Below are positions 1 to 5,141 of a stretch of DNA of 5,141 bases, in pieces. Within the stretch, counting starts at the first letter, position 1. Each line of letters begins with the position of its first letter. The translations under genes and the position numbers were made by a program. This stretch comes from Betaproteobacteria bacterium UBA6904. Lineage in GTDB: Bacteria > Pseudomonadota > Gammaproteobacteria > Burkholderiales > SG8-39. Under the pieces are notes generated by a model that worked only from the letters and a program-made list of their open reading frames with translations, searched no databases and had not been told where the DNA came from. Location: NCBI GenBank assembly GCA_002451175.1, contig DKBI01000063.1, positions 1-5,141 of the forward strand, in the 5' to 3' direction.

Positions 1-305
1 GGATAGGGCTCGAGCTGCAGGTCCTGCAGCTCGGTGCCGCGCATCAGCACCGTGCCCCGCAATCGGTTGTTGCCGGTGTCCGAAAACTCGAAGGTGTAGG
101 TTCGCGCAACCCGCAGCCGTCCCTCGTCGTCGCGCGCAAGGCGCAGCGCGCTGATCGACACCGTGTCGTCGAGAAACTGCAGCCCGTGGCGCTCACACGC
201 CGCGCGGCCCGCGCGCACCGCGCGCTCGCGCGCGCGCAGGCTGTCGATCCACAGCCAGGCCGCTGCGGCGAGCAGCGCAAGGGCAAGCGCCTCTTCCCAC
301 GCCAC
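1..305 (-). CDS. DUF3301 family small membrane-anchored protein (3' end beyond window)
   Basis: 101 codons are visible, reading leftward off the window edge. The first ~20 residues form one hydrophobic segment (EALALALLAAAAWLWIDSLR), followed by an Arg/Ala-rich stretch (RARERAVRAGRAACERHGL). A short beta-rich domain follows, with QFLDDTVS at about 43-50, the RTYTFEFSDTGNNRLRG block at about 68-84, and LQLEPY at the end. This layout (N-terminal TM, a CERxGLQxLDDTV-like block, an xFEFSxxG block, a terminal LELEPY-like block) is what I recall of DUF3301, a family of about 100 residues, so only a few residues are probably missing. Function is unknown. The only plausible start is GTG at 305, since an in-frame TGA lies at 323-321. 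It has no clear ribosome site and lies 10 bp after the stop of the upstream binding-protein gene, so translational coupling is likely. A functional link with the transporter is not evident. The family call is from memory of the motif pattern. Confidence 0.8.
   Translation of the reverse strand, partial: MAWEEALALALLAAAAWLWIDSLRARERAVRAGRAACERHGLQFLDDTVSISALRLARDDEGRLRVARTYTFEFSDTGNNRLRGTVLMRGTELQDLQLEPY
11..33. repeat. Perfect inverted repeat, 11-bp arms, 1-nt centre
   Basis: CGAGCTGCAGG, a single T, then CCTGCAGCTCG form a perfect palindrome around position 22. It lies inside the DUF3301 coding sequence, where it encodes ELQDLQLE, so the repetitive peptide (Leu-Gln twice, flanked by Glu) accounts for much of it. 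A 1-nt centre cannot form a real hairpin loop without opening 1-2 pairs. Any regulatory or terminator role is unsupported, as there is no U-tract. Confidence 0.6.
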
Positions 306-315
306 GGTGCGCCGG

Positions 316-1305
316 TTACTTCAGCGGCTTGATCCGGCTGTTGAGCGCGTTGGTGAACACGTCCTCGGCCTTCACCGGCTTTTCGGGCTTGTTCTGTGCG
401 AAGGTGATGTCGATCGTGCGCTGCATCAGCTCGGGTTCGATCCAGCCGATGCCGTGCTTGCGCGAGCGCTCGGTGACGCACAGGTCCATGATCTGCGGCG
501 TGGTGTTGAACAGCGCGTCGCGGTCGAGCCCCGGCACGGCCGCCACCATCGCATCGATCGCCTCACCCGGATTGGCGTGCGCGTCGCGCCAGCCCTTGTG
601 CGTCGCGCGCAGGAAGCGCTCGATCAGCTTCGGGTTCTTCTGCAGCGTCTCGCTGTTCACGAAATAGGTGTGGCCGTAGATCGGCAGGCCGTAGTCGGCC
701 CACAGCAGGTTGCCGACGTTGCCCTTGCCGAGCACCTTCTCCCAGATCGCGTAGCTCGTGTAGAGATCGAACGACAGGTCCACTTCGCCGGCGGCGACGA
801 TCGCCTGCTTGCCCTCGGGCTTGACGTTGACGAGCGTCACGCCGTTGGGGTCGAGCTTGTTGATCGCCGCAAACGCCGGCCAGAGCACGCGGTGCGAGTC
901 GCCCGGCGGCACGGCGATCTTCTTGCCGACGAGGTCCTGGGGCCCGCGGATGTTGGCGCTCTTCTTGAAGAAGGCGTTGTTGCCGGCCTTGTCGAACACC
1001 ACCGCCACCATCTTCAGGTTGGCGCCCTTGGAAATCGCCGTGATCACGGTCGGCGCGTCCGAGATGCCGAGGTCGCCCTGCTTGAGGTCGATCTTCTTCG
1101 CGCTGTCGGCCGAGCCCGAGCCGCGCAGCACGGTGAGATCGAGGTTCTCCTCCTTGTAGTAGCCCTTCTTCAGCGCGAGGTAGATCGGCGAGTGGTCGGC
1201 GAGGTGGAACCAGTTCAGCTGCAGCGTGAACTTGTCCTGCGCCTGGACGGGGGCGGCGCAGGCGGCGGCGAGGGCGAGCGTGGCGGCGAAGCGGGCGAGG
1301 CGCAT
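316..1305 (-). CDS. ABC transporter periplasmic substrate-binding protein, NMT1/ThiY/SsuA-like
   Basis: 329-residue periplasmic solute-binding protein that would deliver substrate to the permease encoded just upstream. Residues 1-22 are a Sec signal peptide (basic MRLAR start, Ala/Leu core, likely cleavage VQA|QDK). The mature protein opens with the family pattern LQLNWFHLADHSPIYLALKKG (28-48), in which the substrate-exposed side faces the LNW strand. It continues with KIDLKQGDLGISDAPTVI (71-88), the DLVGKKIAVPPGD hinge region (124-136) and the AAGEVDLSFDLYTSYAI block (171-187). Length and layout fit the NMT1/THI5-like, taurine/sulfonate/nitrate and HMP-precursor binding proteins, but the ligand cannot be assigned. 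The reading frame is open upstream to 1341, overlapping the permease gene. I chose ATG 1305 because AAGGAGAA precedes it at good spacing and the signal peptide begins there. It starts 22 bp after the permease stop, in one operon. Confidence 0.9.
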   Translation of the reverse strand: MRLARFAATLALAAACAAPVQAQDKFTLQLNWFHLADHSPIYLALKKGYYKEENLDLTVLRGSGSADSAKKIDLKQGDLGISDAPTVITAISKGANLKMVAVVFDKAGNNAFFKKSANIRGPQDLVGKKIAVPPGDSHRVLWPAFAAINKLDPNGVTLVNVKPEGKQAIVAAGEVDLSFDLYTSYAIWEKVLGKGNVGNLLWADYGLPIYGHTYFVNSETLQKNPKLIERFLRATHKGWRDAHANPGEAIDAMVAAVPGLDRDALFNTTPQIMDLCVTERSRKHGIGWIEPELMQRTIDITFAQNKPEKPVKAEDVFTNALNSRIKPLK

Positions 1306-1312
1306 GAGGCGA

Positions 1313-1320
1313 TTCTCCTT
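1313..1320 (-). promoter_or_regulatory. Ribosome binding site of the substrate-binding protein gene
   Basis: Reading leftward, AAGGAGAA lies 7 nt before ATG 1305. It is a near-perfect Shine-Dalgarno sequence, the strongest in the window. It decides the start at 1305 rather than the more upstream in-frame ATG at 1341, which would add 12 residues ahead of a good signal peptide. Strong initiation here fits the usual need for more binding protein than permease. Confidence 0.8.
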
Positions 1321-1327
1321 GGGAAAT

Positions 1328-2116
1328 TCAGTGAGCGGCATTCTCGCGGTGCGCCCAGGGGGCGACCAGCTGCTCGATGGCGACGACGATGCCGTAGAGC
1401 ACCAGGCCGAGGGCCGAGATGAGCAGCAGCGAAGCGAAGATCGAGGCGGTCTCCAGGGTCACGCCGCCGGAAATGATGAGCGCGCCGAGACCGCGCTCCG
1501 AGGCGACGAACTCGCCGACCACGGCGCCGATCACGCTCATCGTCGCGTTGAGCTTCAGTCCGGTGAAGATGTAGGGCACCGCGTTCGGGAAGCGGATCTT
1601 GGCGAACACCTGCCAGCGGTTCGCGCGCAGCGTGCGCACCAGGTCGAGCATCTCCGGCTCGGCCTGCGCGAGCCCCACCGCGGTATTCACCACCATCGGG
1701 AAGAACGCGATGGTCGTGCCGATCACGATGTTCGGCCAGATGCCGTAGCCGAGCCAGATGACGAACAGCGGCGCCAGCGCGATCTTGGGCAGCGTGTTGA
1801 ACAGCACCAGCAGGGGCATCACGGTGCGCATCAGCAGGTCGTTCCAGACGATGAGCACCGCGAGCGCGATGCCGAGGACGGCCGACAGGGCGAAGGCGCC
1901 GATCACGGCGTACAGCGTGGCGAGGAAATTCGCGGTCCACTGGTAGTTCGGGCGCGCGAAGGCCTTCAGCGCCGCCCACGGCGAGGGCAGGATGTATTCC
2001 TTCACCTGCCAGAACTCGACGGCGAGCTGCCACGCCGCGAGCAGCCCGAGCATCACCAGCGCGCTCGGCAGGTAGTAGCCGATCGCCGCTGCGAGCCGTC
2101 CGCCTTGACGCTCCAT
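1328..2116 (-). CDS. ABC transporter permease, SsuC/TauC-like (BPD inner-membrane component)
   Basis: 262-residue inner-membrane protein forming the transport channel, probably as a homodimer. About six hydrophobic segments are visible, near residues 13-34, 64-91, 97-120, 125-148, 187-205 and 222-247. The cytoplasmic EAA loop that contacts the ATPase lies at about 149-180 (LAQAEPEMLDLVRTLRANRW, then FAKIRFPNAVPYIFTGLKL), with the expected A-x(n)-LRA-x-x-W...I-x-FP-x-A-x-P-x-I-x-x-G-L-K pattern. This and the ILPSPWAALKAF segment (42-53) are typical of the nitrate/sulfonate/taurine permease family, and the length is normal. The start at ATG 2116 has only a weak GGCGGACGGCGG leader. It is the first gene of the leftward unit, divergent from the enolase-like gene. 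No ATP-binding subunit is encoded in the window, so one must lie elsewhere, either further left after the DUF3301 gene or at a distant locus. Confidence 0.92.
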   Translation of the reverse strand: MERQGGRLAAAIGYYLPSALVMLGLLAAWQLAVEFWQVKEYILPSPWAALKAFARPNYQWTANFLATLYAVIGAFALSAVLGIALAVLIVWNDLLMRTVMPLLVLFNTLPKIALAPLFVIWLGYGIWPNIVIGTTIAFFPMVVNTAVGLAQAEPEMLDLVRTLRANRWQVFAKIRFPNAVPYIFTGLKLNATMSVIGAVVGEFVASERGLGALIISGGVTLETASIFASLLLISALGLVLYGIVVAIEQLVAPWAHRENAAH

Positions 2117-2153
2117 CCGCCGTCCGCCGACAATGTAACGAAACGGTTAAATC
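2117..2153. promoter_or_regulatory. Divergent intergenic region, probable bidirectional promoter/operator
   Basis: This 37-bp gap lies between two divergently oriented start codons, and its right half is the only distinctly AT-richer patch between the two units. It contains AAACGGTT at 2141-2148 (AACCGTTT on the other strand). This matches the AA-N-CG-N-TT core of LacI/GalR-family operators, but the flanks are not symmetrical. A TTAAAT at 2147-2152 could be a weak -10 for the rightward unit, but no -35 is convincing. Any promoters must extend into the coding sequences on either side. Its role is inferred from position; the operator reading is tentative. Confidence 0.35.
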
Positions 2154-3563
2154 ATGGGACGCGCAGTGGGCGCCGTCAAGTTCCGGATCACAGACATCGA
2201 ATTGCTCGAGCGCGACGTGCGGCTGCGCATGCCGTTCCGCTTCGGCGTGGTCACGCTCACCGGCGCGCCGCAGGCCTTCGCCCGCGTGCGCATCCGCTGC
2301 GCCGACGGCCGCGAGGCCGGGGGCGCGGCGGCGGAGCTCCTCGCGCCGAAGTGGTTCGACAAGAACCCGGCGCTGACGAACGAGGACAACTACGACCAGC
2401 TGCGCGCATCGCTCGCCGCCGCGCGCGCCGATTACCTCGCCGCGGGCGAGCAGACCGCCTGGGGTCATTTCCTGCAGCAGCGGCGCACGGGCCTGGTGGC
2501 CGGCTACGGCCCGGCCCTCATCGACCGCGCGGCGCTCGACGCCCTGTGCCGCGCGCTGGGGGTCTCGTTCTACGAAGCGGTGCGCCGCAACGCGATCGGC
2601 GCGGAGCCTTTCGAGGGCATCGACCTGCCGGCCGTGAACGCGGCGCTTGCGCCGGAGACGCGGATCGCCGCGCGCCACACGGTGGGGCTGGTGGATCCGA
2701 TCGTCGCCGCGGACCTCCGCGAGCGCGTGGGCGACGGGCTGCCCGAGACCCTGGAGGAAGTCGTTGCCCGGTACGGGCACCGCTATTTCAAGCTCAAGGT
2801 GGCGGGCGACGTCGGGGCCGACGTCGAGCGCCTGTCGGCGATCGCCGCGGTGCTCGACCGCATCCCCGATCCGTACCACGTATCCCTCGACGGCAACGAG
2901 CAGTACGACGACCTGGGCGGCGCCTTGGAGCTTTGGCGCCGCATGAACGCGGACCGGCGCCTCGCGCGGCTGGTGGCGAGCATCCTGTTCATCGAGCAGC
3001 CGGTCAAGCGCGACCGGGCGCTCGCGCAACCGGTCGCGGGGATCGAGAAACCGGTGATCATCGACGAGTCGGACGACGCGCTCGAGGCGTTTCCGCGCGC
3101 CCGAGCGCTCGGCTACCGCGGCGTTTCCTCGAAGACCTGCAAGGGGCTGTACAAGTCGCTCGTCAACCGCGCGCGCTGCGCCGCGTGGAACGCGGCCGAA
3201 GGCGCGGAGCGCTACTTCATGAGCGGCGAGGACCTGACGATCCAGCCGGGCCTCGCGCTGCAGCAGGATCTCGCGCTCGTCGCGCTCCTCGGCATCACCC
3301 ACGTCGAGCGCAACGGGCATCATTACGTGAACGGCATGGCGGACCTGGCCGCCGTGGAGCAGGGGGCGTTCCTCGCGGCGCACGGCGACCTCTACGAGCG
3401 CAGCCACGGCGCCGTGCGCGTGAAGATCCGCGACGGCCGGCTCGCGATCGGTTCGCTCGGCTGCGCCGGGTACGCGAGCGCCGCCTCGCCGGACTGGACT
3501 TCGATGCGGGCGATGCCGCTCGCGCGCGAAGGCTCCGTGCGATGGCAGGGCGGGCGAGATTGA
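2154..3563 (+). CDS. Enolase-superfamily protein (mandelate racemase/muconate lactonizing enzyme-like), specificity unknown
   Basis: 469-residue cytoplasmic protein. The N-terminal capping domain opens with FRITDIELLERDVRLRMPFR (10-29) and TLTGAPQAFARVRIR (34-48), typical of MR/MLE proteins. The barrel carries the expected acid/base and metal positions: K213-x-K215 in YFKLKV, D246-x-N248 in VSLDGNEQ, E281 in FIEQP, D304/E305 in VIIDESDD, K327 in VSSKTCKG and E359/D360 in SGEDLT. Such enzymes use Mg2+ to abstract a proton alpha to a carboxylate, giving dehydration, epimerisation or cycloisomerisation. With lysines on both sides (K213/K215 and K327) it resembles the MLE/OSBS/dipeptide-epimerase layout more than the His-Asp dyad layout of mandelate racemase. 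It is long for the superfamily (usually 350-420), the KxK lying some 50 residues later than usual. ATG 2154 is the earliest start (in-frame TAA at 2148) but has no ribosome site; GTG 2166 is an alternative. It is the first gene of the rightward catabolic unit. Product and substrate are not assignable. Confidence 0.85.
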   Translation: MGRAVGAVKFRITDIELLERDVRLRMPFRFGVVTLTGAPQAFARVRIRCADGREAGGAAAELLAPKWFDKNPALTNEDNYDQLRASLAAARADYLAAGEQTAWGHFLQQRRTGLVAGYGPALIDRAALDALCRALGVSFYEAVRRNAIGAEPFEGIDLPAVNAALAPETRIAARHTVGLVDPIVAADLRERVGDGLPETLEEVVARYGHRYFKLKVAGDVGADVERLSAIAAVLDRIPDPYHVSLDGNEQYDDLGGALELWRRMNADRRLARLVASILFIEQPVKRDRALAQPVAGIEKPVIIDESDDALEAFPRARALGYRGVSSKTCKGLYKSLVNRARCAAWNAAEGAERYFMSGEDLTIQPGLALQQDLALVALLGITHVERNGHHYVNGMADLAAVEQGAFLAAHGDLYERSHGAVRVKIRDGRLAIGSLGCAGYASAASPDWTSMRAMPLAREGSVRWQGGRD

Positions 3564-3591
3564 CACCGACGAATCGGCTGCGTGTTTGACA

Positions 3592-3596
3592 GGGAG
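3592..3596 (+). promoter_or_regulatory. Ribosome binding site of the Gfo/Idh oxidoreductase gene
   Basis: GGGAG lies 5 nt before ATG 3602, inside the 38-bp gap after the enolase-like gene. It supports the start at 3602, which also places the Rossmann strand (RRIGIIMNG) immediately at the N-terminus. The rest of the gap shows no terminator hairpin, consistent with cotranscription of the two genes. Confidence 0.65.
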
Positions 3597-3601
3597 CGGG
3601 G

Positions 3602-4762
3602 ATGAGCGAAAGACGCATCGGCATCATCATGAACGGGGTCACCGGACGCATGGGGACCAACCAGCACCTCGCGCGCTCGATCGCGGCGATCCGTCGCCAG
3701 GGCGGCGTCGCGCTGCGCGACGGCAGCCGCCTGATGCCCGATCCGATCCTCGTCGGGCGCGACGGCGGCAAGCTGCAGCGCCTCGCGAAGACGCACGGCG
3801 TCGAGCGCTGGACGACCGATCTCGACGCGGCGCTCGCAAACCGCGCGGACCGCGTGTTCTTCGATGCGGCGACGACGCAGATGCGGCCCACCCTGCTCAA
3901 GCGCGCGATCGCCGCCGGCAAGCACGTCTACTGCGAGAAGCCGGTCGCGACGACGCTGGCGGAAGCCCTGTCGCTGGTCCGGGCGGCGAAGAAGGCGCGC
4001 GTGAAGCACGGCGTGGTGCAGGACAAGCTCTGGCTCCCGGGGATGCGCAAGCTGGCCCGGCTGCGGGACGAGGGGTTCTTCGGCAAGATCCTGTCGGTAC
4101 GCGGCGAGTTCGGCTACTGGGTGTTCGAGGGCGACCCGGGCCGGGCGCAGCCGGCCGCGCAGCGCCCGTCGTGGAATTACCGCGCCCAGGACGGCGGCGG
4201 CATCATTCTCGACATGCTGTGCCACTGGCGTTACGTGCTGGACAACCTCTTCGGCGAGGTGCAGGCGGTCAGCTGCCGGGGTGCGACGCACCTACCGTGG
4301 CGCTGGGACGAGGGCGGCCGCAGGTACCGGGCCGATGCGGACGACGCGGCCTATGCGACCTTCGAGCTGAAGGGCGGCGTGATCGCGCAATTCAATTCCT
4401 CCTGGTGCGCGCGGGTGCGGCGCGACGATCTGCTCACGCTGCAGGTGGACGGCACGAAGGGCAGCGCCGTGGCGGGCCTGCGCGACTGCCGCATCCAGTC
4501 CTACGCGGAGACGCCGAAGCCGGTGTGGAATCCGGACATCCCGCAACCGATCGACTTCTACGCCGGCTGGCGGCCGGTGCCCGACGAGGCCTTCGACAAC
4601 GCCTTCAAGGTGCAATGGGAGGCGTTCCTGCGCCACGTCGCCGGCGAAGGCGGTTTCCGCTGGAATCTGCTCGAGGGCGCGAAGGGCGTGCAGCTTGCGG
4701 AACTCGGCCTGAAGAGCTGGGCGCGACGGCGCTGGCTCGACGTGCCGAAGCTGAAGGCATGA
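3602..4762 (+). CDS. Gfo/Idh/MocA-family NAD(P)-dependent oxidoreductase
   Basis: 386-residue cytoplasmic dehydrogenase/reductase, normal length for the family. The N-terminal Rossmann domain starts with RRIGIIMNGVTGRMGTNQHL (4-23), whose GxTGRMG loop binds the dinucleotide and resembles that of dihydrodipicolinate reductase. Strand two ends in DPILVGRDGGKL (47-58): the usual acidic residue is replaced by G52-R53, which suggests NADP(H) over NAD(H) (inference). The signature VYCEKPVATTLAEA (109-122) carries the catalytic-region lysine K113. The C-terminal alpha/beta domain has DGGGIILDMLCHW (197-209), giving the D204-x3-H208 pair expected for the active site. Substrates in this family are mostly sugars, inositols and their keto or acid derivatives, so a sugar-like intermediate is plausible. 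The stop overlaps the next gene (ATGA), implying coupled translation with the DUF993 protein. Exact substrate unknown. Confidence 0.92.
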   Translation: MSERRIGIIMNGVTGRMGTNQHLARSIAAIRRQGGVALRDGSRLMPDPILVGRDGGKLQRLAKTHGVERWTTDLDAALANRADRVFFDAATTQMRPTLLKRAIAAGKHVYCEKPVATTLAEALSLVRAAKKARVKHGVVQDKLWLPGMRKLARLRDEGFFGKILSVRGEFGYWVFEGDPGRAQPAAQRPSWNYRAQDGGGIILDMLCHWRYVLDNLFGEVQAVSCRGATHLPWRWDEGGRRYRADADDAAYATFELKGGVIAQFNSSWCARVRRDDLLTLQVDGTKGSAVAGLRDCRIQSYAETPKPVWNPDIPQPIDFYAGWRPVPDEAFDNAFKVQWEAFLRHVAGEGGFRWNLLEGAKGVQLAELGLKSWARRRWLDVPKLKA

Positions 4763-5141
4763 AGCGCGATCCGGTGCAGACGCTCGCCTTGCCCGCGGCG
4801 AGCGGGCGGCTCGAACCCTACGTCGTGCGTGCGCCGCGCGAGTTCGCGCGGCCAGCGCAGCCGTTCACGCGCCGGGCGCTCGCCGCGGCGCACGTGGTCG
4901 CCGATCCGCTCTCGTCGCGCGAGCCGTGGCTGGAGCCCGCCATCGACTGGGACCGCACGATCGCCTACCGGCGCCACCTGTGGTCGTGGGGCCTCGGGCT
5001 GGCCGAGGCGATGGACACCGCGCAGCGCGGCATGGGCCTGGACTGGGAGAATTCGCTGGAGCTCGTGCGGCGCACGCTGGATGCCGCGCGCGACGTGCCG
5101 GGCGCGGTCGTGGCCTCGGGCGCGGGCACCGATCACCTCGC
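4759..5141 (+). CDS. DUF993 family protein, dihydrodipicolinate-synthase-like (N-terminal third, continues beyond window)
   Basis: 127 codons are visible before the window ends. After a variable leader (1-40), AAAHVVADPL (42-50) is followed by PAIDWDRTIAYRRHLWSWGL (60-79), the highly characteristic AEAMDTAQRGMGLDW (82-96) and ASGAGTDHL at the edge (119-127). I recognise this pattern from DUF993, a family annotated as dihydrodipicolinate-synthase-like TIM-barrel proteins of about 380-400 residues. Members are expected to be Schiff-base aldolases or lyases, but none is well characterised to my knowledge. The Schiff-base lysine would lie beyond the window, so catalysis cannot be checked here. 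The start ATG 4759 overlaps the TGA of the oxidoreductase. GAAGG at 4753-4757 is too close to act as a normal ribosome site, so coupling is likely. In other genomes, as I recall, DUF993 genes sit beside Gfo/Idh and sugar-phosphate-isomerase-like genes; the latter may follow to the right. Confidence 0.85.
   Translation, partial: MKRDPVQTLALPAASGRLEPYVVRAPREFARPAQPFTRRALAAAHVVADPLSSREPWLEPAIDWDRTIAYRRHLWSWGLGLAEAMDTAQRGMGLDWENSLELVRRTLDAARDVPGAVVASGAGTDHL

Noticed and set aside
219..237. Alternating CG tract that might form Z-DNA
   Set aside because: It encodes the RARERAV part of the DUF3301 protein with ordinary GC-rich arginine and alanine codons, and similar tracts recur throughout the window.
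44..481. 145-codon minus-strand open frame across the binding-protein/DUF3301 junction
   Set aside because: It is in another frame from both genes, and its translation is Arg/Ala/Cys-rich with no motif. The GTG-initiated frame at 305 gives a coherent DUF3301-like protein instead.
163..1422. 419-codon plus-strand open frame opposite the binding-protein gene
   Set aside because: Antisense shadow. The opposite strand has a signal peptide, a ribosome site and NMT1-like motifs; this frame has only Arg/Val/Asp/His-rich sequence.
1215..3566. 783-codon open frame on the minus strand spanning both divergent units
   Set aside because: It runs antisense through the enolase-like gene and out of frame through the permease. 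The translation is Arg/Ala/Pro/Gly-rich low-complexity with no family pattern, a usual by-product of high-GC codon bias.
1226..3589. 787-codon open frame on the plus strand
   Set aside because: Arg/Gly/Ala-rich, no hydrophobic core or motif. It is a frame shadow of the minus-strand permease and the plus-strand enolase-like gene, both of which have clear family motifs.
3564..3601. Possible internal promoter or terminator between the enolase-like and oxidoreductase genes
   Set aside because: A TTGAC occurs at 3586-3590 but has no -10 before the start codon, and there is no stem followed by a T-run; only a ribosome site is supported.
3392..4291. 299-codon minus-strand open frame opposite the oxidoreductase
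   Set aside because: Shadow of a gene with clear Rossmann, EKP and D-x3-H motifs; composition is Arg/Ala/His/Leu low-complexity.
4558..5136. 192-codon minus-strand open frame at the right edge
   Set aside because: It is antisense to the end of the oxidoreductase and to the DUF993 start, whose plus-strand translation matches a recognisable family.

Overview
The window is very GC-rich DNA (visibly well above 60%), densely coding, with strong G/C third-position bias and intergenic gaps of only 11 to 38 bp. The gene content is a sulfonate/nitrate-type ABC transporter, a DUF3301 protein and a small-molecule catabolic cluster. Together with the codon bias, this suggests a soil or freshwater proteobacterium. 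A betaproteobacterium is my best guess, mainly because I know DUF3301 from beta- and gammaproteobacteria. That assignment is an inference.

There are two divergent transcription units, separated by a 37-bp AT-richer gap at 2117-2153. The leftward unit runs from 2116 to the left edge. It encodes an inner-membrane ABC permease of the SsuC/TauC type, then a periplasmic NMT1/ThiY/SsuA-like substrate-binding protein with a signal peptide, then a small membrane-anchored DUF3301 protein cut by the window edge. No ABC ATPase is encoded here.

The rightward unit runs from 2154 to the right edge. It encodes an enolase-superfamily (mandelate racemase/muconate lactonizing-like) protein with a complete set of metal-ligand motifs, then a Gfo/Idh/MocA-family NAD(P)-dependent oxidoreductase. 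It ends with the N-terminal third of a DUF993 protein (dihydrodipicolinate-synthase-like TIM barrel, putative aldolase/lyase), which overlaps the oxidoreductase by an ATGA junction.

The layout reads as an uptake-plus-catabolism locus: import of a small organic compound, then dehydration or epimerisation (enolase fold), oxidation/reduction (Gfo/Idh) and C-C bond cleavage (DapA-like). The substrate cannot be read from the sequence. I do not recognise it as a characterised pathway, and it is the most interesting candidate in the window. I saw no RNA genes, mobile elements, CRISPR arrays or convincing terminators.
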